Assembly: GCA_002007465.1 (NCBI GenBank)
Contig: LNAC01000137.1
Location: 3,437,771 to 3,501,770 of the forward strand
Origin: Ailurus styani
Taxonomy: Eukaryota; Chordata; Mammalia; Carnivora; Ailuridae
DNA: 64,000 nt
Direction: 5' to 3'
How positions within the stretch are numbered: the first letter of the stretch is position 1; each line of letters opens with the position of its first letter. Position numbers and translations under genes: made by a program. Positions 1 to 9,240 of this stretch are shown one piece after another. The notes beneath the pieces were generated by a model. The model searched no databases. It saw only the letters and a list, made by a program, of their open reading frames with translations, and was not told the origin of the DNA.

Positions 1-1013
1 CAGGCCCCTCCGGGGACCCATCCGTGCCTGGATCTTGAAGCCCAATTTTCACCACTGGTTAGGAAGACTCACTGGTCTAACCCATTTAGGGCACCCGGAC
101 CCAGCAGGCCGCCAACCACCAAAACCTGTTATAAATACTGCTGTCGCTAAGACTTCGGTGGGGAGGGTCGCATTCGGGTCCTCGTGCCTTTATTCACAGG
201 AAGAGCGCAGGCCTAAGGCTTGGATGATACGGGGCTTGGTGCTGCCACGGCTGTGACATCACCGTGAATTCTGGGCAAGGGCTGTCCTGTTCTACGGATT
301 TCTATGGGGACCCGGTAAGGTCACGGATGAAAACTGTTTCCGGTGCTGCACAGAGCGTGGAAGTGCGGAGACAGGCCCAAGGGTGCATCCCCTGTCCTGT
401 CGGCCAAAGGCCAGGTACAGACACCCCGAGGATCAGGAGCCCCACGTCTCGGGCTTGCCTTGGAACTTAGGCGTCGCTCGTGCCTTCCAGGAGTGTCTCA
501 GCTGTAGACGGCCTTACTGCCTTCTCAGACGGGAGGCAGGGGGCGGAATCTCTTCTGAGCAAGAGTCATCAACCGAGCTGGCCCTCTGGGGCAGCTCTGT
601 GGGCAAGGGAGGGGTGGGGTGGCTATTCTTAGGAGAACTGGCCGCCTCCGTCTCGTAACTCAATCCTCCTGTGGATTTATCTGCTGCCTATCAGACTTCT
701 GCTGTGACACCCCCACTTTGGGTACCGCACCCCCAAAGGGATCCCCTATTTACCTTTGAAATACAAATGAAACCCCTCCACTTACATTTCCTCATCACAG
801 CTGGCCTCAGGAACCCTGCGAAAAATTAGGGCATCCAAGGTTGAATGAGGTCCCTCAGGCTTGGGAACCCCCCCAAACGCTGCCTCTGTGCTTCAAGAAC
901 TCGAAATTCCCTGCCACGGTATTAAAAGGGGGAAGATTCTTCCATGGTGTCAAAGGATTTCCCCGCAACTTTCTGGAATTAAACATCTGTGCTGCGGAAT
1001 CATTTATTTGCCC

Positions 1014-1240
1014 GACGAGTACGTACGGAGCACCTACTACGCGCCAGTCGCCGTGGGGGGCCCCGGGGAGCTGACGGGCTCACAGTTGGGGTGGGAGAGA
1101 CAGACCCGAGCAGGAAATGACATGAGCATGTGCTCTGGGGGCTGCGGCAACATCCAGGAGAGGCGGCTCTTCCAGTCGGGGGTGGAGGAGTCAGGTAAAG
1201 CCTTCTGGAAAAAGCAGAACAACCCCACCTTGTTCCTCTA
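1014..1240 (+). mobile_element. Ancient interspersed repeat relic, family unassigned
   Basis: The stretch GGAGCACCTACTACGCGCC, then GGAGCTGACGGGCTCACAG and GAGAGACAGAC, follows the order of the very common mammalian relic that reads 'gagcgcctactatgtgccagg ... gagctnacattctagtgggg ... agacagac'. The match is diverged and unusually CpG-rich for an old repeat. I cannot name the family with certainty. Confidence 0.35.
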
Positions 1241-1797
1241 ACTACTTGAGGCTGGGCTGCATTTCTCAGGCAGTCAGGGGGGAAAAAATAAGTTTTCATT
1301 TCCAAAGCTTGCTTTGTTTCAGTTTTTACCAGCTCCCTTGGCTTCAATAAAATAGTCCAAGAGAAGCTGCCCTTCTCCCTCAGACTACCCAGGTGTGGAA
1401 ACTGATTAAATAGCACCTAGCGGCTCAATGAACCCTTGCCCCCTTCGTGGACGATCTCAGGGAGATCTCCTTATAATCTCCTTGCTAACGGGGTCCTCCA
1501 GGAGAACAGCGCACCCCTGCTGTAGACGCGGCCCTTGTATTTCTTGGCTGTAAATGACATTGCTGGGGCTTGCTTCTGATGATAAATAACTGAATAATTC
1601 AGACAAGTCCCCAGTCACTAGATTTTGCCTAGAGGGTCTTCGATAGCTGTGATATTGATACACTGCCTATTACTAGTGATGTGCCAGAGAGGCCCTCCTT
1701 GTGGTCATTTAGATGAGCTCCAGTCACATTACCCCATTACCTTGTCCTTTTTTTTTTTAAATAACATTTACTACTAAAGGTAAATCACTGTTTGTCA

Positions 1798-1912
1798 CTG
1801 GTTTATAAGCTTCACGAGAGGTGGACCCTGCCCTCCGCTTCTCCACTTAACCTGCAGCCCTTTTAACAGCGGTGGGCACAGGGTCAGTGCTCAGTAAATA
1901 TTTGTTGAATGA
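1798..1912 (+). mobile_element. L2 LINE 3' end
   Basis: It starts with an L2-like 'ataagcttcacgagagg' (compare 'gtaagctccttgaggg') and ends in GCTCAGTAAATATTTGTTG AATGAA, the typical L2 3' terminus. It lies in intron 1, directly before a MIR. Confidence 0.75.
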
Positions 1913-2075
1913 ACTGCTACCATTTACTGAGCATTTACTGTGTGCTGAGATCTTTAAATCTATGATCCCACCCAATCCTCATACCAACCTCATGAGGTAG
2001 GTGCTGTTATTACCCCCATTTTACAGATGACAATGCTTAAGAAATGTGCCCCAGGACATTCTTATAAAGAGCAGA
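1913..2075 (+). mobile_element. MIR SINE
   Basis: The MIR core order is present: 'ctaccatttactgagcattta', then 'aatcctcat', then CATGAGGTAGGTGCTGTTATT and CCCCATTTTACAGATGA. The element is in plus orientation, opposite to ABTB2 transcription. Confidence 0.85.
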
Positions 2076-3680
2076 GGTGACAAGAGTTTGCCCTCCTTAC
2101 CTCTGTGAAAGGGCTACTCTTGGGCATTTCCTGGTTACTGCTTTGGAGTAACAACATTCTCAGCAAAAACCTCTCATTTCACATACAGTCTGGGAAGTGA
2201 AGAGGATTTCCTCAAATGCTTTGAACACTCATGAAAGCTTCGTAAGACACACAACCAAGAAGAAACCCAGGAGTGAGTCTCAGTATCAGATTTACACACA
2301 GGAATAGGAAAGAATGGCCGGGGGTGGGGGGTGGGTAGCGAACCGGAGAAGTTTCTATTTTCTGCCAGCTCCCTGCTTATAAATACTACGCTATTAAAGT
2401 GGTTTCTCTACGTCCCAGAAGGAAGCCGCGGAGATACCATCCCTTAATGACACTGGGAACATGGACATCAATACCAAATGAGCAAGTGATAGAGAGCTCC
2501 TGCTGCTCTACGAAGCTGAGATCATGTTGTATAAACACTACAGAACTTTTATCATCCATCTTGGGCTGAGCAAAACCATATTCACCCAGCACTCTGAGTA
2601 ATGGCCAGGAGTAGATGGATTAGGGCCCTTAAATTCCTGGTTGGAAGACATTAAAAGTTTAAGAGCCCCATATAGCTGAGTCAAATGCATGTGCCCATGC
2701 TGTATAATTAGCAGGCACAACAACAATAAAGATATAATTGAAAGGGAAGACCAGCAGGACAAGAATACGAACCGGCACCCTCCTCCCGGGTGTAGCCACT
2801 TCTCCCTTGGTCTTCAGCTGCATAAACGGTAACCCTGCCGGCCTTGGGCTTCAGTGTGACAAACGTTTGGATCTCCCGTTCCTTCCCTGAGTAATTTCTG
2901 CTTCCCTCTGAAGTCAGCTTTCAGACATAAGTAATTCACAGCTCCTCTACTAAACATTCATTTCACTTTGTCTAAACAGACTTCATAAATCAGCCTAGTT
3001 ACTGTTTACGGAGACCACCAGCAGGATCTCATGTATTAAAAATGAGCATCCATGTTCCTAAGTGGAAGCAAAGGGTCGCCTTGCCTGCAAGCGACTTCCC
3101 AGGAGACCAGGGAAGGCACAGAGGGAGACGCTTGCTCGGGACATCCAGGGAGCTTTGCTCTCTGTCACGTGGAGTCTTGCTGTCTTGACTAGCAGGGCTT
3201 GAGAAGGACTGTTTGGAGTAGGGGAGAAGTCAAGGATGGGGTCAAAAACTCAGCCGGTAAAGAAAATCCCAAGGAGTGATGACCCTAGATAAGAAACAGT
3301 GCTTTGGGGTAAGCCCTTTTGTGGAAGGCACCCATGTTCTAGCAAATTTTGGCTACTCTGCATTTTCAGGGGACCCTGGAGAGGCAGCTGTTCTTCCTAG
3401 CTTCAATTTGCAGTTGGAAAAACTGAGCAGTTCCTCTACCTGCTGGGCACCAGCTGTGCATGAAGGGCATTTTTGGTTGTTTGGCACCGCTTGTTCCATT
3501 TTTGTCCCAGTCTGGTCAGCAGGCTCGGGGCCTCCGCTTTTCTCCTAGGGAGCTTTCTTTCTTTGAGCTCAGTCTGGGCCTCCCCCTCAGTCCAAAGTAC
3601 AGGACTCTCCCCTGGGCTATGATGGTGGGTGGAAATCCCCTGCCCTCCACTTCCTCTCCTGGAGCTCATGTTCCCGGTTA

Positions 3681-3745
3681 CCACAAACTCCGAAGGCAAA
3701 GGACAATTATCAGCTGTGACATCATCAACACAGATTCTGGGCTGA
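3681..3745. promoter_or_regulatory. Candidate intronic regulatory motif cluster
   Basis: Within 45 bases there is a RUNX-like CCACAAA (3681), a GATA-type TTATC (3708), the E-box CAGCTG (3711-3716) and an AP-1/CRE-like TGACATCA (3717-3724). This is motif reading only. Short motifs occur by chance, and conservation and chromatin data are not available here. Confidence 0.25.
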
Positions 3746-3974
3746 CCTCAACTCTGACCTAAGAGGAGGAAGATTAAAAGGCAAGAGCTCTTCCATTCCA
3801 GGCATCTCCTTTGGTGGTGCCAGAATGAAAACCCAAACCAAGGAAGGGCTAAGCAAAGCCATGCCACTACACACAATCTTCAAAATGAGGCCTTAGATGT
3901 CAGCAGCCCTCCTTGGAAACTCGACTCCTAAGAATGAAGCTGTTTCCTCTCCTCTGATGGTCAAAAGCTTCAAC

Positions 3975-4203
3975 TCCGGAGGCTGTCCAGGCTCAGATTT
4001 TAGCTTTGTCACTTAATATCTGTGTAACCTTGGATGAACTGCTTAACTACTGTGTGCCTTGTTTTCCCCAACAGTATAATGAGGATCATACTAGAGAGTA
4101 CCTACCTCATAGGGTTGCTAGGATGTCTTGCGTTACCGAATAAAGTGCTAAGAATAGTGACTGACATACTGTTAAGTGCTCACTTTAAATTTTAGCTATT
4201 CTG
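3975..4203 (-). mobile_element. MIR SINE (antisense)
   Basis: The reverse MIR order is seen: 'tttgtcacttaatatctgtgtaacc', CTGTGTGCCTTGTTTTCCCC, 'atgaggat', TACCTACCTCATAGGGTTG, and 'aagtgctcactttaaa'. The whole length of the family is roughly present. Confidence 0.85.
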
Positions 4204-5234
4204 ATGTTAAACCACGTTTAAAGTTGACTCCCTTCATCTCTTTTCAGCACCCACCTGGCCTCTTGCACGGACTACTTGTTTGCCACCGAAGGCTGTCCCC
4301 AAAATGGCCTTCCAATCAGATGGCAAGGATGTCTAGCCATAGTACCATTCTAAATAATTTATGGTTTGCTGACTTCTGAAATTGGAGTCTGGTAGGTAGT
4401 TTGCTGTTAGAGGTATGTCACACCCTCACCTTACCAAGATAAAGGTCAAGTGCTTCCTTCCACCCTTTGCACTGAAGCCTTGTCATCCTTCAGAGAAATG
4501 CAACTACTCAGTGTGGTTCCTTTCTCAAACTCCCCACCATGCAGTTGCCCATCCCCCATACCTCTTCCCCATCATCAAGTTTACTGGGTCATCATTTCTT
4601 TTAGGAAAGCCCATAAGGTTTTGCATTTATGACAACACTAAGCACAGACAGTGAAGAACCCACCACTATTTCTCTGCCTTCCAGGAGGAGGCCTGAAGTG
4701 CATCCTTGAAGCCTGCAAAGCCCAAGGCAGCCGTACCTGGTCCTGGGCTTCCTGCTCCCTTCCTCCCATCTCACTCATCTAAAGCTCAGGTCTTAAGAGT
4801 TTGGACCCTCCCGCTGCTGCTATTGGGCTGGAGAGACCTAGGGTCAGAGCCACAGTCCATTTGCTCTGCTGTCGGGGAAAGACCACTAGAGATCTCATCA
4901 AGCAACGCAAAGAGCGGCCGGGTAATCAGCTTCAGAGCGAAAGAGGTTCAGGAATGGCTTGATCAAGAGCCTTAGTCAATAAACAGCACCCACATAGTGA
5001 GGACGCCACGGAATAACGGGATGTAGTACATCAACCTCAACTTTATCTTCCGAAAGCCAGTCACCCCAAGAACCACCTTGAGCAAGAAGGCAGGACTCTT
5101 TAATGGAGTCCTCCCTCAGACAAACGTTTTCTCCCAGGTCCTGGCACACTCACCAGCTTCGCCCTAGGAAATTCACCCCGTGGATAGCCCAGGGCGGGAG
5201 TTCTCTCCTAACCGTCCACGGCCGCGGCCCGCAC

Positions 5235-5240
5235 ACTTAC
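5235..5240 (-). other. ABTB2: Splice donor of ABTB2 exon 1
   Basis: On the gene strand the exon ends AATG and the intron begins GTAAGT, a full consensus U1 site. The break falls exactly where the protein similarity stops (after ...KNAN, one base into the next codon). Confidence 0.93.
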
Positions 5241-6123
5241 CATTGGCGTTCTTGCCGCAGATGAGATGTTCATAGGGCTGCAGGACTCCCCAGAGCTCCG
5301 CGTCGTTGTTGACGACCATCTCCAGGGCCTCGGCGGACACCTCCCCTCCCCCGGCCCCTCCGCCATCGGGGTTCTGGCTGGCCAGCACCCTGGCCCGGAT
5401 CTCCTCCACCAGGTTCTCCATGCAGGCCGTGAGCGAGATGGCCGCGTACTCGTGGATTCGCACGGAGATGCGGGTGTCCACCATCCAACGGAAGAAGCGG
5501 CCCACCGAAAAGGTGAGGCCACAGCGCGCCGACTTGCCCCGGCGCAGCCCGTCGCCGGCGCTCATGCTGTACAGGGAGAGCGCCTTGACCGCGGCCAGCG
5601 CGCAGCTCTCGGCCAGCGCCCAGCTGTGCACCAGGCGCACGGCGCTCTGCACCTCGAAGCGGGTGCACTTGGCGTGCAGCACGCTCAGGCGCTGCGCCTC
5701 GCGGGCCACGCGGATGAGCGCCCTGCGGAGCAGCCCGGCCAGGCGCCGCACCGCCTCGGCGGAGAACAGGGGCAGCCGCCGGCCGCCGGCGCCTTTGCGA
5801 AGCACCCGGGCCACGTCTCCCTCGGTCCAGGGGAACTCCTCCAGCTCGGGGAGACGCGGGCAGCGCGAGAAGAGGTCGGCCACTTCGGGGTCCTCGGGCA
5901 GCACCGTGTTCACCGTGTCCCAGCTGTTGTGGCGGCTGTTCATGGAGCCGGAGTAGCACCACCAGGCCGCCCCGCGGTGCTGCTGCGCCGAAGAGTTGAG
6001 CGCCTGCGAGTTGGACTTGGAGGACGAGAGGCTGAGTGAGCGGCACGAGTCCCCGGCCCCATACCCGGAGTCCAAGGTCAAGTCCTCCAGCGTCTTGAGA
6101 GTGGAGCTGTACGTCCCGGCCAT
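5241..6123 (-). CDS. ABTB2: ABTB2 exon 1 (residues 1-294), ankyrin repeat and BTB domain protein 2
   Basis: The translation starts [20 protein letters not shown] and runs 294 codons plus one base to a consensus donor (AATG|GTAAGT), so the intron is phase 1. I recognise it as the N-terminus of vertebrate ABTB2 (BPOZ-2, about 1,025 residues in human). It differs from its paralogue ABTB3/BTBD11 but shares the motifs [24 protein letters not shown] and [14 protein letters not shown]. Residues 1-75 are Ser-rich and low complexity. Residues 120-185 are helical, and residues 197-245 ([16 protein letters not shown] onward) resemble the histone H2A fold. The glycine run at 254-260 is probably a loop. 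Ankyrin repeats and the BTB domain come from later exons to the left. The protein is known as a CUL3 adaptor-type protein that binds eEF1A1. The ATG at 6123 matches the known N-terminus; no in-frame ATG lies upstream in the open frame. The exon is intact. Confidence 0.95.
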
Positions 6124-6560
6124 GGGGAGCCTGCCGGCCGTGGCCTCGCCGAGCGAGGGGCGCTCACGCCTCCATGCTCCCTTCCCCAAGTGGGCAGGAA
6201 CAGGCTCTAGGCTCTCCGGGGCGCCCTCCTTCCTCTCGGCGGCCACATCGCCCGCCCGGAGGCCGCGGGAAGGTGGGCGAGGAGATTCTCGGCGGCCGGG
6301 GCCCCGCGCGCCCAGCGTCCGACGCGAAGCTGTCACTGGAACGGCCCCCCGCCGCTCCTCCTCGGCACTCCCCCTGGTCCACCTCAGCCTCCCGCCAGCA
6401 GAGCGTCTGTCCTCCGCAGAGGAGGAATCCCGGGAGAACAGGGCGGTGGCAGAAGGAGGAGGCGGCTCGCGGCGCCGCGCGAGTCCGGGACCAGCCGGCG
6501 AGAAAGCGCTCGGCAAACTTCTGCACGGCGCCGGCGGCCCGCACAGCTGGGTACCCCGCC
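6124..6560 (-). other. ABTB2: ABTB2 5' leader (probable 5' UTR)
   Basis: This is GC-rich DNA directly upstream of the start codon. The ABTB2 frame stays open through it to 6597, but the first codon of that extension is TTG, so it is read as untranslated leader. It contains a 3-codon upstream ORF (6164-6175). The transcription start is not visible; the motif block at 6570-6660 suggests a start at about 6450-6550. Confidence 0.6.
6164..6175 (-). promoter_or_regulatory. ABTB2: Mini upstream ORF (Met-Glu-Ala-stop) in ABTB2 leader
   Basis: ATG GAG GCG TGA reads on the gene strand, ending 40 bases before the main ATG. It has A at -3 and G at +4, a strong start context. The main ATG has C at -3 and G at +4. 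If the leader includes this site, it could reduce translation of the main frame by leaky scanning or reinitiation. Function is inferred only. Confidence 0.5.
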
Positions 6561-6568
6561 GCCGCCGG

Positions 6569-6854
6569 CATGCAAATAACCTGGGGCGGCTCACCAATCA
6601 TCGGCCGCGACGGGCCGGGGCTGCACCAATGGTCTCCTCGAGGGGCGGTCACTATGCAGATTTCACGGGGCTGCGGGTGAAACCCCGCGGCGAGGGAGGC
6701 GGGGCTGGAGGCCGAGGGTCGGGTGAAGCGGCGGGGATGAAGGTGGAGGAGGGGGAAGAGAGCCCGCGAGCGCGCTGGGAGGTGCGAGCAGAGACCGGGA
6801 AAGGGGGGGTCGAGGCGTTTGCTCCGGAGCTGACGATTTAAAGAAAGATTTAAA
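6569..6854 (-). promoter_or_regulatory. ABTB2: ABTB2 promoter block: octamer, two CCAAT boxes, GC boxes, TTTAAA
   Basis: The plus strand carries the octamer ATGCAAAT (6570-6577), CCAAT at 6594-6598 and again at 6626-6630 (32 bases apart), GGGGCGG at 6642-6648 and GGCGGGG at 6698-6704. Two self-complementary TTTAAA sites lie at 6837-6842 and 6849-6854 on the island's edge. Paired CCAAT boxes within a CpG island 450-500 bases upstream of the ATG are typical of a TATA-less promoter. The exact start site is unknown. Confidence 0.55.
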
Positions 6855-7079
6855 GGGAAAGCCACTGTGCGCCGCCCTGCCCGCCGTCCAGGCTTTGGGC
6901 GTTCGCAGCCCCTTTTCAAGCCCCACCGCAAGCCAAGCACCGAGGCAGACTTGTCGAGTGTGGGTCCGGGGGTGGAGGGAACAGCCGACTGGGGGTGAGG
7001 GGCAGGCACCGCACCTCTCTCCCGGACTTGCTGACAGGCCCCTCGCGTTTCCTGAGATGAAACTCATTTGTGTTTAGAG

Positions 7080-8190
7080 GGAGGAGGGACGTCCCTCTTT
7101 GCTTCTCCCGAATCCGTCTGGTTTTCTTTACGATGCTGTCCAGGTTCCAGTCAGAGCCGATCTGATGAAGAGACGGGCTCCAGGAGGTCTGTGGTCCCCC
7201 TGCCTCCCCACCACGGGAAATTACACAGTCTTCTGAACTCTTAACTCTGGGGAGAGGATCCTAACTTTTATCAGATTCTCCAAAGGGCCCGTGACTTCCC
7301 TGTTAAATCTGCATGCACAGTAGGGCGGGCTGTCAGGTGGAGCATTTCTGTCCCTGGTGTGTCCGAGTGTGTGTGTGGTGAGAAGTGTACCTAACACTGG
7401 CCTGCGCTCCGAACACCTGGCTGCATGCACCACCTCCTGACGGTGTGCCCATGGGCGAACCGCGCACCCCCCTGGGACTCGGTTTCCTTCCCGGTGAAGT
7501 GAGTGCTGACCTCCAAGCAGCGCCCTTGTAAACCTGTCTCGGGGCTTGTGCCCAGAGGCGGTCAGCCAGGGCGCTATTGGTTCCAGGATATCCACGCCCA
7601 GTCCTCTCCGTCCGGCCGCTGTCCTGCAACTATGCACACACACGCGCTCGAACGTGCATACGCCCCCTCCGGTGCAACCGCAAAGTCAAGGAGGAGATTG
7701 TGCACGCGTTGCCCCCAAGTCAGCCTCCCGCGCTCCTGAATGGCTCCTTTGTGCTGTGTCTTACACAGTTCCAACCTCAGGCCGTGAGTTGGGTACGAAC
7801 TAGAAATGTCTGGTTTGTCTCTTTCCTTCTGAAATTAATGGCCCTTTCCCTGTGAAACTCCTTTTTCTGTAACAGTTTGGCCTAAGTTTTCCTTTCTGCG
7901 GGTCTTTATTTATGCAATATCGCCGCCTCATGGTCAGAAGCGAGAACAGAGTCAAAGGTGGAAGCAACACAGAAGACACAAGTTCGCGAGCTCAAGTTAG
8001 CAGAGGACACAAGATGTGACTACGTCTGATAGAATTGAGACAAGAAGTCAAAAGTGGGTATTGAGGTTCAACATGTCAAAAATTCGAAAGCAAATTTGAT
8101 GCAATTTAAAACTTATTAGGGGAAATATAACTTTAAAGCAAATGTCGCCCTCTAATGGACGTTTAGAGGAAAGAAATTGCCCAAAGGTCG
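7080..8190. other. ABTB2 5' flank, unassigned
   Basis: GC content falls gradually from the CpG island. I see no gene and no recognisable repeat; the open frames here are short and lack similarity to anything I know. Proximal regulatory elements are possible. Confidence 0.5.
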
Positions 8191-8194
8191 GTCT

Positions 8195-8695
8195 TATTTT
8201 TCCTTCCCTCCCTCCCTCCTCCCCTCCCTCCCTCCCTCCCTCCCTCCCTCNNNNNNNNNNNNNNNNNNNNNNNNNNNNNNNNNNNNNNNNNNNNNNNNNN
8301 NNNNNNNNNNNNNNNNNNNNNNNNNNNNNNNNNNNNNNNNNNNNNNNNNNNNNNNNNNNNNNNNNNNNNNNNNNNNNNNNNNNNNNNNNNNNNNNNNNNN
8401 NNNNNNNNNNNNNNNNNNNNNNNNNNNNNNNNNNNNNNNNNNNNNNNNNNNNNNNNNNNNNNNNNNNNNNNNNNNNNNNNNNNNNNNNNNNNNNNNNNNN
8501 NNNNNNNNNNNNNNNNNNNNNNNNNNNNNNNNNNNNNNNNNNNNNNNNNNNNNNNNNNNNNNNNNNNNNNNNNNNNNNNNNNNNNNNNNNNNNNNNNNNN
8601 NNNNNNNNNNNNTTCCTTCCTTCCTTCCTTCCTTCCTTCCTTCCTTCCTTCCTTCCTTCTTTCCTCCCTCCTTCCTCTCTCTCTTTCCTTCTTTT
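8195..8695 (+). repeat. Pyrimidine microsatellite containing an assembly gap
   Basis: The left flank is (CCCT)n/(CCTC)n and the right flank (TTCC)n then (CTTT)-like, with N at 8251-8612 (362 bases). The gap therefore lies inside a long compound polypyrimidine tract whose true length is unknown. The open frames through it are artefacts. Confidence 0.95.
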
Positions 8696-8819
8696 TTTGT
8701 TGTGCACAGCCTTAAGAAGTAGAGAATTTCTTTACTGGAAATTTAAAACAGAAACTTACTGAATGGAAAAGTTATCTGGGAAATAATCAATGTTGTTTAT
8801 CTTATATTTAAATGACTTG

Positions 8820-9240
8820 GTGACATAAAAGTGTAAAGGCAATCAAACATGCCTACAGACAAACTTCAGAATCTTGTGGATGTTAAACTACTCCGCAAAG
8901 ATTTGTTCCACAAAATTCAGCCATGGAAAATACTACTGGAAAAACAATTGCATTTCATTAATAAATAAATTACAAAGAGAGAAAGAAATAGTTAGGAACC
9001 CTATACACTAAAAAAAGACTTAAGACATATCAACTAGTTAGTCATAACGTGGAATTTATTTGGAATTTGATTTTTTAGAATCAATAAACATTTGACATTA
9101 TGAAACAACTGGAAATCAGGAACATTGCCCAAATCTTTGGTATTACAAAATCACTGTTACTTTTTTTGATGTGGTAATGGTAGTATGGTATGTTTATTAA
9201 GTATTCCTATCTTTTAGAGATACATAGTGAAATGTGTGTT
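8820..9240 (+). mobile_element. L1M LINE 3' end
   Basis: The end reads 'gatgtggtaatggtagtatgg' followed by TATCTTTTAGAGATACATAGTG, the characteristic 3' UTR of old L1M (MC/ME-type) elements, preceded by 'aacaactggaaatcaggaaca'. No coding capacity remains. Confidence 0.65.

Larger units (their letters stand above)
1..5240 (-). other. ABTB2: ABTB2 intron 1, first 5.2 kb
   Basis: This is the DNA immediately downstream, on the gene strand, of the exon 1 splice donor at 5235-5240. No further ABTB2 exon is recognisable here. That fits a very long first intron, as I recall for the human gene. Besides the L2, MIR and motif cluster listed separately, positions 1-1010, 2090-3670 and 4210-5200 look like unique DNA, and their short open frames match nothing I know. 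A CpG-rich patch at about 1014-1090 lies in what may be an ancient repeat. Confidence 0.85.
5210..6830. promoter_or_regulatory. ABTB2: CpG island over ABTB2 exon 1 and promoter
   Basis: This region is strikingly GC-rich and full of CG dinucleotides, in contrast to the AT-rich DNA on both sides. It covers the coding exon, the 5' leader and the promoter-like block. Edges are judged by eye. Confidence 0.9.

Noticed and set aside
6124..6597. In-frame N-terminal extension of ABTB2 by 158 codons
   Set aside because: The frame is open only because the leader is GC-rich. Its first codon is TTG, no ATG occurs in frame before 6123, and the residues are low-complexity Arg/Pro/Ser unlike any ABTB2 I know.
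5266..7067. Several long plus- and minus-strand open frames (up to 281 codons) over the CpG island
   Set aside because: They are shadows of exon 1 and of stop-poor GC-rich leader sequence: Arg/Ala/Gly/Pro-rich, no domain, and on the wrong strand or frame relative to the clear ABTB2 exon.
8048..8762. Open frames of about 180-220 codons spanning the N gap
   Set aside because: They read through a microsatellite and unknown bases; the residues seen are simple repeats (Pro-Ser-Leu or Gly-Arg-Glu).
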